Source: an uncultured Oscillospiraceae bacterium
GTDB lineage: Bacteria > Bacillota > Clostridia > Oscillospirales > Acutalibacteraceae
Length of the DNA stretch: 17,645 nt
Direction: 5' to 3'
Assembly (NCBI GenBank): GCA_900541565.1
Contig: UQKB01000031.1
Span: 1-17,645, forward strand
Below the pieces are notes generated by a model, which was given only the letters and a program-made list of their open reading frames with translations, searched no databases and was not told where the DNA came from. Of this stretch, positions 6,644 to 17,645 are shown piece by piece. Each line of letters begins with the position of its first letter. Position 1 is the first letter of the stretch. The position numbers and the translations under genes were made by a program.

Positions 6644-8590
6644 ATGAAGAAAAAAGTTTGGACGCTGTCCCCTTATTTCTTGATTTTTTCAGCGGCAATT
6701 CTTGGCATGGCAATTTACTCTTTTCGTTGGAATATCTATATTTTTTATATTGAAATGGTGGTTGCCGTCGTTTCTATTATCCTTGTGTTTTTTAATTTAA
6801 AGCGTTTTCACCATTATACAGCGCGTGTGGTAAAAAGTGCCGTGTCCAATATCAAAGGTGTAAACGTCCAGTATTTGGAAAAGTTTTCCATACCTGTCGT
6901 GGTGGCGGGCAGCCAGGGGGACGTTATCTGGTATAATTCCAAATTTAAAACGCGTCTGTGCAGCGGCCGGGAACCTACGGGCGATTTTATCAGCCAGTAT
7001 ATTCCCGGTACCACGGTAGACGACATTTTGGACACAGAAGGGGCGGACGTGGCCTACGGTGACAAGCGTTACACAGTGCTTGCCTGCTCTGTCAGCGATG
7101 GAGTCATCCTCTATTTTATAGACGATACATATTATAAAAACACAGCGCTGGAATATGCGGAAAGCCGTCCGGCTGTGGCAATGGTTGTATTTGACAACAG
7201 GGAAGAATTCGAACGCGATAACGACGACGAACAAAACGCCCATATTGTTGTAACCGTAGAAAATGCGCTGCAAAAATGGGCGGCAAAATATAATGCGCTC
7301 TTTAAAAAGGTTTCAGGCAGCCGGTATATGGTGCTGTTCGAGGAGCGTGACGTACGGCAGCTGGTGGAAGAAAAGTTTAAAATTCTGCAGGAAATCAAAG
7401 GCCTTAAGTTTGCAAATAATAAGGAAGCGACTATTTCTATCGGAGTGGGCAGAGGCGCTTCCAGCTTTAAGGAAAGCGAGCTTTGGGCGCGCAAAGCGCT
7501 TGAAATGGCTTTGGGAAGAGGCGGCGACCAGGTGGCCGTCAAAACCAAGGAGGCCTTTCGCTTTTTTGGCGGAACCTCCAAGGGTTATGAAAAGCTTGAT
7601 AAGGTTCGCACAAGGGTTATTGCAAGCTCTTTGTCAGAGCAGATCAAAGCCTCGTCTCATGTGTTGCTGATGGGGCATAAAAATTCGGATCTTGACAGTG
7701 TCGGGGCTGCGATTGGTTTGTGGAGCGCAATCACAAAAGCGCTGCATAAGCCCGCGCATGTTGTGGTACGGCAGGAACAGTCTCTGGCAAAAGCGCTGAT
7801 CGACAACTTTTTGAACGCAGGCTATGGCAATATTTTTATGGAGCCTGGTGAAGCGGTCCATACGATCACAGATAAAACACTGCTGATTGTAGTGGACACC
7901 CACTCCCCGTCTTTTCTGGAAAGTACGGATATTTATCAGAAATGCAGGCAGGTTGTGGTGATTGACCACCACCGCATGATGGTCAATCATATCACAAATT
8001 CTATTGTGTTTTTTCACGAGCCGTATGCTTCCTCTACTGCAGAGATGGCAACGGAGCTTGTACAATATATGGGGGACAATGTGCTTACTCGCCTGGAGGC
8101 GGAGGCGCTGCTGTCAGGCATTATGCTGGATACGAAAAATTTCGTTTTAAAAACGGGTGTGCGTACCTTTGAAGCGGCAGCATATCTGCGCCAAAGAGGT
8201 GCTGACACGGTGGAGGTCAAACGTCTTTTTTCCAATTCTATAGATTCCTATAAAGCAAAATACCAACTGGTTTCCAATGCGGAAATCTACCATCAATGTG
8301 CAATTGCCTGTGCAGACACTGTGCCCAGCAACGTAAGGGTTACGGCGGCACAGGCGGCTGACGAACTTTTGGGTCTGCAGGACGTAAGGGCCTCGTTTGT
8401 CGTATACCCGGCAGACGGGAACATCAATATATCGGCCCGATCACTGGGTGATATCAACGTGCAGCTGGTTATGGAGCAGCTCGGCGGCGGCGGCCATCAG
8501 ACCATGGCCGGTGCACAGATCGAGCATGAAAGTGTAGAACATGTCAAAAGCCAGCTGATGGAAATTATAGACAGTTTAGGCCAACAGTAA
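6644..8590 (+). CDS. gdpP: Cyclic-di-AMP phosphodiesterase GdpP (DHH/DHHA1)
   Basis: Membrane-anchored enzyme that hydrolyses c-di-AMP to pApA, setting the level of a messenger tied to potassium, osmotic and wall balance. The 648-aa protein has the full GdpP order: two membrane segments (about 10-27 and 33-51), a PAS-like region (about 80-160), a degenerate GGDEF region (about 175-300, with SGSRY at 225-228 in place of GGDEF, so no cyclase activity is expected), then DHH. Metal ligands are visible in GHKNSDLDS (H345, D349, D351), VVDTH (D418), DHH (441-443) and MLDTKNF (D496). DHHA1 carries GGGGHQ (614-619). It lies 28 nt before rplI, as in many Firmicutes. Confidence 0.95.
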   Translation: MKKKVWTLSPYFLIFSAAILGMAIYSFRWNIYIFYIEMVVAVVSIILVFFNLKRFHHYTARVVKSAVSNIKGVNVQYLEKFSIPVVVAGSQGDVIWYNSKFKTRLCSGREPTGDFISQYIPGTTVDDILDTEGADVAYGDKRYTVLACSVSDGVILYFIDDTYYKNTALEYAESRPAVAMVVFDNREEFERDNDDEQNAHIVVTVENALQKWAAKYNALFKKVSGSRYMVLFEERDVRQLVEEKFKILQEIKGLKFANNKEATISIGVGRGASSFKESELWARKALEMALGRGGDQVAVKTKEAFRFFGGTSKGYEKLDKVRTRVIASSLSEQIKASSHVLLMGHKNSDLDSVGAAIGLWSAITKALHKPAHVVVRQEQSLAKALIDNFLNAGYGNIFMEPGEAVHTITDKTLLIVVDTHSPSFLESTDIYQKCRQVVVIDHHRMMVNHITNSIVFFHEPYASSTAEMATELVQYMGDNVLTRLEAEALLSGIMLDTKNFVLKTGVRTFEAAAYLRQRGADTVEVKRLFSNSIDSYKAKYQLVSNAEIYHQCAIACADTVPSNVRVTAAQAADELLGLQDVRASFVVYPADGNINISARSLGDINVQLVMEQLGGGGHQTMAGAQIEHESVEHVKSQLMEIIDSLGQQ

Positions 8591-8618
8591 ATTTTTGAAA
8601 ATTTGGGGGCGAAAAGCT

Positions 8619-9068
8619 ATGAAGGTTGTATTGTTGCAGGATGTAAAGGGCAGCGGGAAAAAGGGGGAGCTTGTGAATGTGTCTGACGGCTATGCAAGGA
8701 ATTTCCTTTTACCTAAGAAGCTTGCGAAAGAAGCAAACGCGCAGGTGCTCAATGAACTGAGAAATGCAGAAAAAGCAAAACAATATAAAATAGATATGGA
8801 AAAGGCCGCAGCAAATAAAATACAGGAAAAGCTAAACGGCCAAACGGTAAAGGTATATGCCAAAGCGGGCCAGGCGGGCAAACTGTTCGGTTCTGTTACA
8901 GCAAAGGAAATCAGCGAAGAGATTCAAAAGCAATACGGCGTACAGGTTGATAAACGTAAAATTACGCTGGATGGGGATATCAAAACGTTTGGGACATTTC
9001 CATGTACGATCAAGCTGTATACAGCCATTACTGCGACGGTACACGTGGTGGTAGCACAACAGGGATAA
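8619..9068 (+). CDS. rplI: 50S ribosomal protein L9
   Basis: 149 aa, the usual family length. The N-terminal rRNA-binding domain carries the L9 signature (residues 11-36: [20 protein letters not shown], then LPKKLA), followed by the long charged connecting helix (about 40-75, rich in K/A/E) and the C-terminal domain. I chose ATG 8619, whose product begins MKVVLLQDV as in other L9 proteins and which follows GGGGG (8605-8609) at 9 nt. An upstream in-frame TTG at 8595 adds an atypical 8-residue extension. A strongly structured spacer to dnaB follows. Confidence 0.96.
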   Translation: MKVVLLQDVKGSGKKGELVNVSDGYARNFLLPKKLAKEANAQVLNELRNAEKAKQYKIDMEKAAANKIQEKLNGQTVKVYAKAGQAGKLFGSVTAKEISEEIQKQYGVQVDKRKITLDGDIKTFGTFPCTIKLYTAITATVHVVVAQQG

Positions 9069-9074
9069 TAAAAG

Positions 9075-9135
9075 AAAGCATAAGCCCGGTTTTGCCAGCA
9101 CGCAGAGGTTTGCGTTTGCTGGCAGCCGGTGCTTT
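9075..9135 (+). promoter_or_regulatory. Extended stem-loop in the rplI-dnaB spacer
   Basis: Nested complementary segments: AAAGCA (9075-9080) with TGCTTT (9130-9135), CCGG (9086-9089) with CCGG (9126-9129), TGCCAGCA (9093-9100) with TGCTGGCA (9117-9124), and CGCA (9101-9104) with TGCG (9111-9114) around a 6-nt loop. The right side runs into GCTTTTATC, a weak T run. It could be a partial terminator/attenuator that lowers dnaB relative to rplI, or an mRNA processing or stability element. The pairing is seen; the role is inferred. Confidence 0.6.
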
Positions 9136-9171
9136 TATCAGAGTGCAAAAGATAAGGCAGGGAAAATAGCA

Positions 9172-10536
9172 ATGGCAGAAAAGAGCATCACATCCGCATA
9201 TGACGGTTTAAAGCTTCCCTACAGTACAGAGGCGGAGCAGTCTGTGCTTGGCGCAATTTTGCTTGATCCTGCCTGTCTGGACAGGGTAGCGGAGCTTTTG
9301 CCCAGGCCCGATTATTTTCATTTGACCAATCATCAGGCTATTTACGGTGCTATGCTGGATATGTTTACGGTGGGAAAAATCGTCGATTTTGTAACGGTAA
9401 ACGAACGGCTAAAGCAAGAAGGAACGTTTGAAGGGCCGGAAGCAAAAGCATACCTGATGCAGCTGGCGGAAATTGTTCCGGCTATATCCAACGTAGAGGT
9501 TTATGCAAAGATTGTCCGCGACAAATATGAAGTGCGCAGCCTGATTATGGCTGCCAGGGATATTATAGAAGAAGCATCTGACGGCAGCTATGAATCTGAA
9601 ACGCTGCTGGATTCTGCAGAGCAGAAGATTTTTGACATTCGCAGGGGGAAAAATCTGCAGGGCCTGCAAAAGCTTGACGAGGTCATTATAGAAACGTTTG
9701 ACCGGCTGGATCTTCTCAATTCCGATGATAACGAATCCATACGGCCGATCTCTACGGGGATTGCCGACCTTGATCGGATGATTACAGGGCTTAACCGGTC
9801 CGACCTGATCCTGCTTGCAGCGCGGCCCGGTATGGGCAAAACCAGCTTTGCGCTGAACATTGCGCGCCATGCCGGCGTTAAAAGCAGAAAAAAGATTGCT
9901 TTTTTTTCGCTGGAAATGTCAAAAGAACAGATTGCTTCCCGCTTGCTTTCCACAGAAGGGCTGATCGAGGGAACGAAACTGCGCACGGGCAAGCTCAGTA
10001 ACGATGAATGGACACGCCTGGTAGAAGCAGGCGACGTGCTTGGCAAGACGGAAATTTATTTGGACGATACACCCGGGATTACGGTTCCCTCCATGAAAGC
10101 AAAGCTCAGAAGGCTGCGCGGTGTAGACCTGGTCGTTATCGACTATCTGCAGTTGATGGGCGGAACGCGCAGGACAGACAACAGGGTCCAGGAAATATCG
10201 GAAATTACAAGAAATTTAAAAATACTGGCAAAAGAAATGAACGTACCTGTCATTACGCTTTCCCAGCTGTCACGTGCAAGCGAGCAAAGGACCGACCACC
10301 GCCCGCAGCTTTCAGACCTGCGTGATTCCGGTTCGATTGAGCAGGATGCGGATATTGTTTTGTTTCTTTACCGTGAAGGCTACTATGAAAAGGACGCGGG
10401 CGAAGAGGGCGTAGACCACAACAGCGGCGAATGCATTGTGGCAAAGAACCGTCATGGCGAAGCGGGCAGCGTGAAGCTGCATTGGCAGGGCGAATTTATG
10501 CGTTTTACTTCACCGGAGGTTAACCGTGGACAGTAA
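9172..10536 (+). CDS. dnaB: Replicative DNA helicase DnaB (DnaC of Bacillus)
   Basis: Hexameric 5'-3' helicase that unwinds DNA at the replication fork and contacts primase. The 454 aa match the family length, with no intein. The N-terminal DnaB domain (about 15-115, starting LPYSTEAEQSVLGAIL) is followed by a linker and a RecA-type ATPase: Walker A ARPGMGKTS (217-225), FFSLEMS (245-250), Walker B VVIDYLQLM (321-329), and SQLSRASEQR (364-373) with RDSGSIEQDAD (384-394), then NRHGE (426-430). The ribosome site is moderate (AGGGA in GGCAGGGA). Its last 11 nt overlap the GTG-started tilS, which suggests coupled translation. Confidence 0.96.
   Translation: MAEKSITSAYDGLKLPYSTEAEQSVLGAILLDPACLDRVAELLPRPDYFHLTNHQAIYGAMLDMFTVGKIVDFVTVNERLKQEGTFEGPEAKAYLMQLAEIVPAISNVEVYAKIVRDKYEVRSLIMAARDIIEEASDGSYESETLLDSAEQKIFDIRRGKNLQGLQKLDEVIIETFDRLDLLNSDDNESIRPISTGIADLDRMITGLNRSDLILLAARPGMGKTSFALNIARHAGVKSRKKIAFFSLEMSKEQIASRLLSTEGLIEGTKLRTGKLSNDEWTRLVEAGDVLGKTEIYLDDTPGITVPSMKAKLRRLRGVDLVVIDYLQLMGGTRRTDNRVQEISEITRNLKILAKEMNVPVITLSQLSRASEQRTDHRPQLSDLRDSGSIEQDADIVLFLYREGYYEKDAGEEGVDHNSGECIVAKNRHGEAGSVKLHWQGEFMRFTSPEVNRGQ
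10515..10520 (+). promoter_or_regulatory. Ribosome binding site for the GTG start of tilS, inside dnaB
   Basis: GGAGGT lies within the last codons of dnaB, 5 nt before GTG 10526. The next in-frame ATG (10538) would be 17 nt away, too far, so the overlapping GTG start is preferred. Confidence 0.75.
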
Positions 10537-11884
10537 AATGAAAGAAGCGATTGCAAAATACAATATGCTGCAGTATGGAGACACGGTCATAGCCGGCGTT
10601 TCGGGTGGAGCAGACTCTATGTGTCTGCTTCACTTTCTTTGCGTATTGCGGCAGGAATATGGGCTGAACGTCATAGCGGCGCATGTCAACCACCATCTGC
10701 GTGCGGAAGAATCTGACCGCGACGAAAGCTTTGTGCGCACCTGGTGCAGCACGCACGGCGTGCCGCTTTCAGTTTTTCAGGCCGACATATACGGTATGGC
10801 AAAAGAACGGGGGGAAAGCATAGAGCTGTGCGCGCGTCAGGTACGTTATATGTTTTTTGATTCGCTTGCAAAGCAGCATGACGGCAAAATTGCAACGGCG
10901 CACACTTTAAGCGACAGTATAGAAACCATGCTGTTCCACCTTGCAAGGGGAACAGGCATTAAAGGCATGTGTGGAATCCCACCGGTACGCGGCAATATTA
11001 TCCGGCCGCTGATCCTCCTTACGGGGAAGCAAACGCGCGATTACTGCAAAACGCACGGCGTTGCATATGTTGTGGACAGCAGCAATCAGGAAGATACCTA
11101 TACGCGCAACCGTTTGCGGCATTATGTAGTTCCGGTGCTTGCACAAATTAATCCCGAATTTGAACAGGCGGCCATGGCCTTTGCCGACCAGCTGCGCAGT
11201 TTGGATCAATATATGGAAAAGCAGGCAAAACAGGCGCTTTTACAGGCAAGAACAGACGGCGGCTATCGGGTGCAGGCGTTATCACAGCTGGAAACGCCCG
11301 TTTTGACAAAGGCGGTGGCGCTTTCGGCTGAAGAAAAAGGCTGCCGCTGTCTGGAACGCGTGCATATAGACACACTGGTGGGGATCATCCGTTCCGGGCA
11401 GGGCGCGCTCGATCTGCCCGGCGGCTTGCGCGCCGTTGTAAAACAAGGTGTGTACCGTCTTGTTTTACAGAAAAACGGGGAAGAAAACTGGGAAATTTCT
11501 GTTATACAGGCAAAAGTCTTGACGAAATACAATAAAAAAATTATACTTACAGTCAGCACCAAGGCAGAATTTGACCAAAAGCTGAAATTTAACAAAAAAT
11601 TATTAAATAACGCGCTGGATTATGCTATAATCAATGACAGCTCCGTATTTAGAAACCGGCGCGAAAAGGACCATTTTTCCCCTGCGGGAAGAGGTGTTGG
11701 CAAATCCGTCAAAAAGCTTTTTAATGAAAGCAGGGTTTTGCAGGAGCAGCGCAGCAGGGTTATCCTGTTGGCAAACGGCAGCGAGGTCTTGTGGATAGAT
11801 GGATTTGGTACGGCGCAGCAGGCCAGGGTTCATGCGGATACAAAACAGGTTTTGCTGCTTGAGGTTCAAGACGCCTGCATTTAA
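10526..11884 (+). CDS. tilS: tRNA(Ile)-lysidine synthetase
   Basis: Uses ATP to attach lysine to C34 of the CAU-anticodon isoleucine tRNA, changing both codon reading (AUA) and aminoacylation; essential in most bacteria. The 452-aa protein has the N-type PP-loop ATPase motif SGGADS (26-31), then AAHVNHHLRAEESDRDE and CARQVRYMFF typical of TilS, HTLSDSIETMLFHLARGTG, the IRPLI segment, the central helical domain and the C-terminal TilS domain (about 320-450, ending VLWIDGFG). It overlaps dnaB by 11 nt and is 23 nt ahead of hpt. The 3' third holds an AT-rich stretch (about 11505-11640) with promoter-like sites. Confidence 0.94.
   Translation: MDSKMKEAIAKYNMLQYGDTVIAGVSGGADSMCLLHFLCVLRQEYGLNVIAAHVNHHLRAEESDRDESFVRTWCSTHGVPLSVFQADIYGMAKERGESIELCARQVRYMFFDSLAKQHDGKIATAHTLSDSIETMLFHLARGTGIKGMCGIPPVRGNIIRPLILLTGKQTRDYCKTHGVAYVVDSSNQEDTYTRNRLRHYVVPVLAQINPEFEQAAMAFADQLRSLDQYMEKQAKQALLQARTDGGYRVQALSQLETPVLTKAVALSAEEKGCRCLERVHIDTLVGIIRSGQGALDLPGGLRAVVKQGVYRLVLQKNGEENWEISVIQAKVLTKYNKKIILTVSTKAEFDQKLKFNKKLLNNALDYAIINDSSVFRNRREKDHFSPAGRGVGKSVKKLFNESRVLQEQRSRVILLANGSEVLWIDGFGTAQQARVHADTKQVLLLEVQDACI
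11519..11547 (+). promoter_or_regulatory. Putative internal promoter in tilS, for hpt-ftsH
   Basis: TTGACG (11519-11524), exactly 17 nt, then TATACT (11542-11547), one mismatch to consensus in each box. It would start transcripts near 11554, inside tilS, with a leader of about 350 nt to hpt. AT-rich Lys/Asn codons can make such a match by chance. Confidence 0.5.
11623..11631 (+). promoter_or_regulatory. Putative extended -10 promoter in tilS
   Basis: TGC followed by a perfect TATAAT (11626-11631). The 17-nt-spaced -35 position holds TTAAAT (11603-11608), a weak match that an extended -10 could offset. It lies about 80 nt after the other putative internal promoter. Confidence 0.4.
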
Positions 11885-11907
11885 CAGGCGCACGGGAGAA
11901 AGAAAAT

Positions 11908-12444
11908 ATGGACAGGGATATACAACGGATTCTGCTCAGCCGTGAGCAGATTTGCGCTCTGGTGCAGACGCTGGCGCGGCGCATTGACAGCGACTACTGG
12001 GGAAAAAAGCTTTTTCTGGTGGGACTGCTCAAGGGCAGCGTGGTGTTTATGGCAGATCTGATGCGGGCGCTCAAAACGCCGTGCAAGATCGATTTTATGA
12101 CGGTGTCCAGCTATGGCGCCGGCGTGCAAAGCAGCGGCACACCCTGCATTGTGCAGGACCTTTCCAGTTGTGTGGAAGGGTACGACGTATTGATTGTAGA
12201 AGATATAGTCGACACCGGCGTTACGCTGCGTTATGTGCTGGATTACCTTCAGCAGAAAAAAGCAGGCAGCATAAAGCTGTGCGCGCTGCTTGATAAACCA
12301 AGCCGCCGCCGGGCGAAAATTTCTGTGGACTATACGGGCATGCAGATCCCGGATGAATTTGTAGTCGGGTATGGCATGGATTATGCCGGATATTACAGGA
12401 ACCTTCCGTATGTGGGCGTTTTAAAGCCTGCGGTGTATACCTGA
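11908..12444 (+). CDS. hpt: Hypoxanthine phosphoribosyltransferase
   Basis: Purine salvage enzyme that joins hypoxanthine or guanine to PRPP, giving IMP or GMP. The 178-aa protein carries the 13-residue PRPP motif VLIVEDIVDTGVT (94-106, with the acidic pair E98-D99), the pyrophosphate loop GLLKGS (39-44), the purine-site lysine K130 (LLDKP), and the C-terminal YGMDYAGYYRNLPYVG that closes over the base. ATG 11908 is preceded by GGGAG at 9 nt. The order tilS-hpt-ftsH is conserved in Firmicutes; in Bacillus and relatives TilS and HprT are reported to act together on ftsH expression, so the linkage may be regulatory, though nothing here shows it directly. Confidence 0.95.
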   Translation: MDRDIQRILLSREQICALVQTLARRIDSDYWGKKLFLVGLLKGSVVFMADLMRALKTPCKIDFMTVSSYGAGVQSSGTPCIVQDLSSCVEGYDVLIVEDIVDTGVTLRYVLDYLQQKKAGSIKLCALLDKPSRRRAKISVDYTGMQIPDEFVVGYGMDYAGYYRNLPYVGVLKPAVYT

Positions 12445-12477
12445 TAATTCTTAAGCTTTTACATATACTGAAACATA

Positions 12478-12482
12478 AGGAG
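12478..12482 (+). promoter_or_regulatory. Ribosome binding site deciding the TTG start of ftsH
   Basis: AGGAG whose last G is the first base of the upstream in-frame GTG (12482), so that GTG cannot be the start. TTG 12491 is 8 nt away and fits well. Confidence 0.8.
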
Positions 12483-12490
12483 TGGACATA

Positions 12491-14527
12491 TTGGATAATA
12501 AAAAAACACTGCGTAATTTGCTGATCTATCTGGGAATTCCCATTGTGCTGATTTTGGTTATCGTCACCATTTTTCAAACGCAGCCGAAAATCACATACAA
12601 TTATTCAGATATCATCGGCGCTTTTCGCGACGGAAAGGTAGATTCCTTTACACTCAACCTGGGTTCCGGTGAAATGGAAATTACCCTTAAGGAAGGGCAG
12701 ACGATCGAAAATACAAGCGCCTCTGCCCAAAACCAACCGACGCTTCCGCCGCAGACGCAGAGCAGTACGTCAGGCAGTGGAGAGGACCAGAACAGCCAGC
12801 AGGTGATCAAATACACCGCGCCGAGCGCGGCCGTTGCATATGACGATATTTCGGCCTATATCAACCCGAATACGGCCACCAATGAGGAAAACCCGAACTA
12901 CGACCCAGATATTGAATACGACCTGATCAAAGGCAGCGAAAACTCCTGGATTATAAGCCTGCTGCCCAATATCATCATGATTGTGCTTTTGGTCGTCTTC
13001 TGGCTGTATATTATGCGCAAGATGTCCGGCGGGCTGGGCGGCGACCCCACCAAGCAGATGGGCTTTGGCAAGGCCAAAATCAAGGACATGAACGACGAAA
13101 AGCGCAAGACCACATTTGAAGACGTGGCGGGCGCAGATGAAGAAAAAGAAGAGCTTGAAGAAATCGTAGAATTTTTGAAAAATCCGCAAAAATACAACGA
13201 TCTGGGCGCGCGTATTCCAAAGGGCGTGCTGCTGGTCGGCCCTCCCGGTACGGGTAAAACCCTGCTTGCAAGGGCCGTTGCAGGTGAAGCGGGCGTTCCG
13301 TTCTTCTCTATTTCCGGTTCAGATTTTGTGGAAATGTTTGTCGGTGTCGGTGCATCGCGTGTGCGCGACCTGTTCGACCAGGCGAAGAAAAATTCCCCAT
13401 GTATTATCTTTATAGACGAAATTGACGCGGTCGGCCGCCAAAGAGGCACGGGCCTGGGCGGCGGACACGACGAGCGCGAGCAGACCCTCAACCAGCTGCT
13501 TGTAGAGATGGACGGCTTTGGCGTCAACGAAGGCGTAATTATGATCGCAGCGACCAACCGTCCCGATATCCTCGACCCCGCGCTGATGCGCCCCGGACGC
13601 TTTGACAGGCAGGTTGTCGTCGGCTACCCGGACATCAAGGGCAGAGAGGCTATTTTAAAGGTGCATGCCAGGAAAAAGCCGCTGGCGCCCGACGTTAAGC
13701 TTTCCACCGTTGCAAAGTCCACAGCCGGCTTTACCGGCGCAGACCTGGAAAACCTGCTCAACGAAGCAGCTCTCCTTGCCGCCAGAAAGGGCCGCAAGGC
13801 AATCACCATGCAGGAAATTGAAGAAGCGACCATTAAGGTTGTGGTGGGCGCCGAAAAGAAGACAAGGGTCATGAACGACAAGGAAAAGAAGCTGACCGCT
13901 TACCACGAAGCGGGTCATGCCATTGCATTCCATGTCTGCGAAACACAGGACCCCGTTCACCAGATTTCCATTATTCCCACGGGTATGGCGGGCGGTTACA
14001 CCATGCCGCTGCCTGCGGAGGATAAATCCTATAATTCCAGGCAGGAAATGAAAGAAAGCATTATAGTAGGTTTAAGCGGCCGTGTGGCCGAAGCGCTTGT
14101 CATGGGCGATATTTCCACAGGCGCCTCCAACGATATTGAAAAGGCTTCAAAAACGGCAAGAGCCATGGTGACCAAGTACGGCATGAGCAAGCTGCTCGGC
14201 CCTATTTCCTACGGTTCCAGCGGCAACGAGGTTTTTATCGGCCGGGACATGGGCCATGTAAAAGACTATTCGGAAAAGACTGCCGCAAAGATCGACGACG
14301 AGGTCTATGCTATTATTGAAGAGGGCTACAACCGTGCGGAAGAAATTTTGCGCGCACACATGCAGCAGCTGCATGCGGTTGCAAAATTCCTGATCAAGCA
14401 TGAAAAAATGGATAACGAACAGTTCGAGGCCGTGATGAACGGCACGTATGTAGAACCGCCGGAAGAATTGGAAGAAGAGCAGGAAGAAGCGCCGGCGGAT
14501 ATCCAGGATGATACAACAGAAAAATAA
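12491..14527 (+). CDS. ftsH: ATP-dependent zinc metalloprotease FtsH
   Basis: Hexameric membrane AAA+ protease that extracts and degrades membrane and regulatory proteins. From the TTG start it is 678 aa: membrane segment 1 (about 10-28), an extracellular domain (about 30-152) with a low-complexity Gln/Ser/Pro stretch (about 76-104) inserted in it, membrane segment 2 (about 153-175), and the AAA+ domain with Walker A GPPGTGKT (250-257), Walker B IIFIDE (305-310) and arginine fingers in MRPGRFDR (R367, R370). The zinc protease motif is HEAGH (472-476) with the third ligand D548 (ASNDIEKA). The tail (about 656-678) is acidic. All catalytic residues are present. It is 46 nt after hpt and followed by a terminator at 14538-14568. 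Confidence 0.96.
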   Translation: MDNKKTLRNLLIYLGIPIVLILVIVTIFQTQPKITYNYSDIIGAFRDGKVDSFTLNLGSGEMEITLKEGQTIENTSASAQNQPTLPPQTQSSTSGSGEDQNSQQVIKYTAPSAAVAYDDISAYINPNTATNEENPNYDPDIEYDLIKGSENSWIISLLPNIIMIVLLVVFWLYIMRKMSGGLGGDPTKQMGFGKAKIKDMNDEKRKTTFEDVAGADEEKEELEEIVEFLKNPQKYNDLGARIPKGVLLVGPPGTGKTLLARAVAGEAGVPFFSISGSDFVEMFVGVGASRVRDLFDQAKKNSPCIIFIDEIDAVGRQRGTGLGGGHDEREQTLNQLLVEMDGFGVNEGVIMIAATNRPDILDPALMRPGRFDRQVVVGYPDIKGREAILKVHARKKPLAPDVKLSTVAKSTAGFTGADLENLLNEAALLAARKGRKAITMQEIEEATIKVVVGAEKKTRVMNDKEKKLTAYHEAGHAIAFHVCETQDPVHQISIIPTGMAGGYTMPLPAEDKSYNSRQEMKESIIVGLSGRVAEALVMGDISTGASNDIEKASKTARAMVTKYGMSKLLGPISYGSSGNEVFIGRDMGHVKDYSEKTAAKIDDEVYAIIEEGYNRAEEILRAHMQQLHAVAKFLIKHEKMDNEQFEAVMNGTYVEPPEELEEEQEEAPADIQDDTTEK

Positions 14528-14537
14528 AAAATGAGGC

Positions 14538-14568
14538 GGGGCGGGGGCTGATATCCCCGCCCTTGTTT
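14538..14568 (+). terminator. Rho-independent terminator after ftsH
   Basis: GGGCGGGG (14539-14546) pairs with CCCCGCCC (14555-14562) around an 8-nt loop, followed by TTGTTT. It starts 11 nt after the ftsH stop and closes the rnjA-ftsH run. Confidence 0.85.
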
Positions 14569-14655
14569 CACTGTGCGTAAGATTTTGGCAGTTTGCGTGA
14601 ATCCATTTCATGTCAGTACAGGGAAACGGGGTAAGTTGAAACAGGGGTGAAAGAA

Positions 14656-17490
<2,835 letters not shown>

Positions 17491-17492
17491 AA

Positions 17493-17524
17493 GTCATGAC
17501 CACCCCTAAGAGGGGTGGCATGAC
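17493..17524. repeat. Long stem-loop after uvrA, 14 bp with one bulge
   Basis: GTCATG (17493-17498) and CCACCCCT (17500-17507) pair with AGGGGTGG (17511-17518) and CATGAC (17519-17524); A17499 is bulged and the loop is AAG. No T run follows, so it is not a standard terminator. It begins two bases after the uvrA stop codon. Confidence 0.75.
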
Positions 17525-17527
17525 GAG

Positions 17528-17542
17528 CGGTCTATAAGACCG
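17528..17542. repeat. Short stem-loop, second of the post-uvrA array
   Basis: CGGTCT pairs with AGACCG around a 3-nt ATA loop, 3 nt after the preceding stem-loop. Confidence 0.6.
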
Positions 17543-17547
17543 TGATA

Positions 17548-17580
17548 AAAGCCAGCGCCTAAATGACGCTGGCTTTCACT
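17548..17580. terminator. Probable uvrA terminator
   Basis: AAAGCCAGCG (17548-17557) pairs with CGCTGGCTTT (17567-17576), a 10-bp stem with a 9-nt loop. The stem's own T run (TTT, then CACTT) is modest, and the A's on the left let it work in both directions. Confidence 0.7.
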
Positions 17581-17589
17581 TCGTTCAAG

Positions 17590-17627
17590 CCACAAGTGGT
17601 ATGATTACTTGCTACCCTTAAAAGGGT
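17590..17627. repeat. Further small inverted repeats at the window edge
   Basis: CCAC/GTGG (17590-17593, 17596-17599) competes with CAAGT/ACTTG (17593-17597, 17607-17611); ACCCTT/AAGGGT (17614-17619, 17622-17627) follows. The last resembles the CCCCT/AGGGG core of the first hairpin. No gene is visible from 17491 to 17645. Confidence 0.5.
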
Positions 17628-17645
17628 CACTATACTCTTTCCGAC

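Noticed and set aside
12441..12469. Promoter CTGATA-17 nt-TATACT just before ftsH
   Set aside because: The -35 match is poor and the transcript would start at or within the ribosome site; the internal tilS sites are better.
14569..14655. LexA/SOS box or promoter ahead of uvrA
   Set aside because: No GAAC-N4-GTTC-type operator is present, and TTGGCA at 14585 has no acceptable -10 partner.
17493..17627. CRISPR array or tRNA in the post-uvrA hairpins
   Set aside because: The stems differ in sequence and size, there are no equal spacers or direct repeats, and no cloverleaf with anticodon stem can be drawn.

Overview
The window looks like the chromosome of a low-to-mid GC Gram-positive anaerobe of the class Clostridia, probably a gut or fibre-associated lineage. 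The reasons are a clostridial-type NifS/NifU pair, RNase J, GdpP, the Firmicutes block gdpP-rplI-dnaB, the Firmicutes block tilS-hpt-ftsH, strong Shine-Dalgarno sites with several GTG/TTG starts, and a dockerin-bearing secreted protease. I cannot name a genus from sequence alone.

Layout. (1) Positions 1-2058, plus strand: the 3' part of a secreted subtilase-like protein with a beta-trefoil (ricin-like) region and a C-terminal type I dockerin. Its 5' end lies outside the window. The gene is compositionally split: AT-rich up to about position 860-905, GC-rich after. (2) Positions 2122-2159: a perfect 38-bp palindrome serving as a shared terminator between this gene and the convergent operon. 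(3) Positions 2187-4308, minus strand: operon rnhA-nifS-nifU, with a good promoter at 4347-4375. (4) Positions 4309-4813: a divergent intergenic region with both promoters, a very AT-rich tract and small inverted repeats. (5) Positions 4814-14527, plus strand: a closely packed housekeeping run rnjA-gdpP-rplI-dnaB-tilS-hpt-ftsH, ended by a GC-rich hairpin terminator. (6) Positions 14656-17490: uvrA. (7) Positions 17491-17645: a dense row of hairpins at the window edge, one of which is probably the uvrA terminator.

How the genes work together. The minus-strand operon joins RNA:DNA hybrid removal (RNase HI) with iron-sulfur cluster assembly (cysteine desulfurase and scaffold). The long plus-strand run covers RNA decay (RNase J), c-di-AMP breakdown (GdpP), translation (L9, tRNA-Ile lysidine synthetase), replication (DnaB helicase), purine salvage (Hpt) and membrane proteolysis (FtsH). 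A promoter-like pair inside the 3' third of tilS could drive hpt-ftsH separately. UvrA begins nucleotide excision repair.

I found no CRISPR array, tRNA, rRNA, transposase, phage gene or recognisable defence system. Most of the window is ordinary core chromosome. The parts worth a second look are the mosaic protease with a Glu where the catalytic Asp should be, the hairpin array after uvrA, the structured rplI-dnaB spacer, and the internal promoters in tilS.
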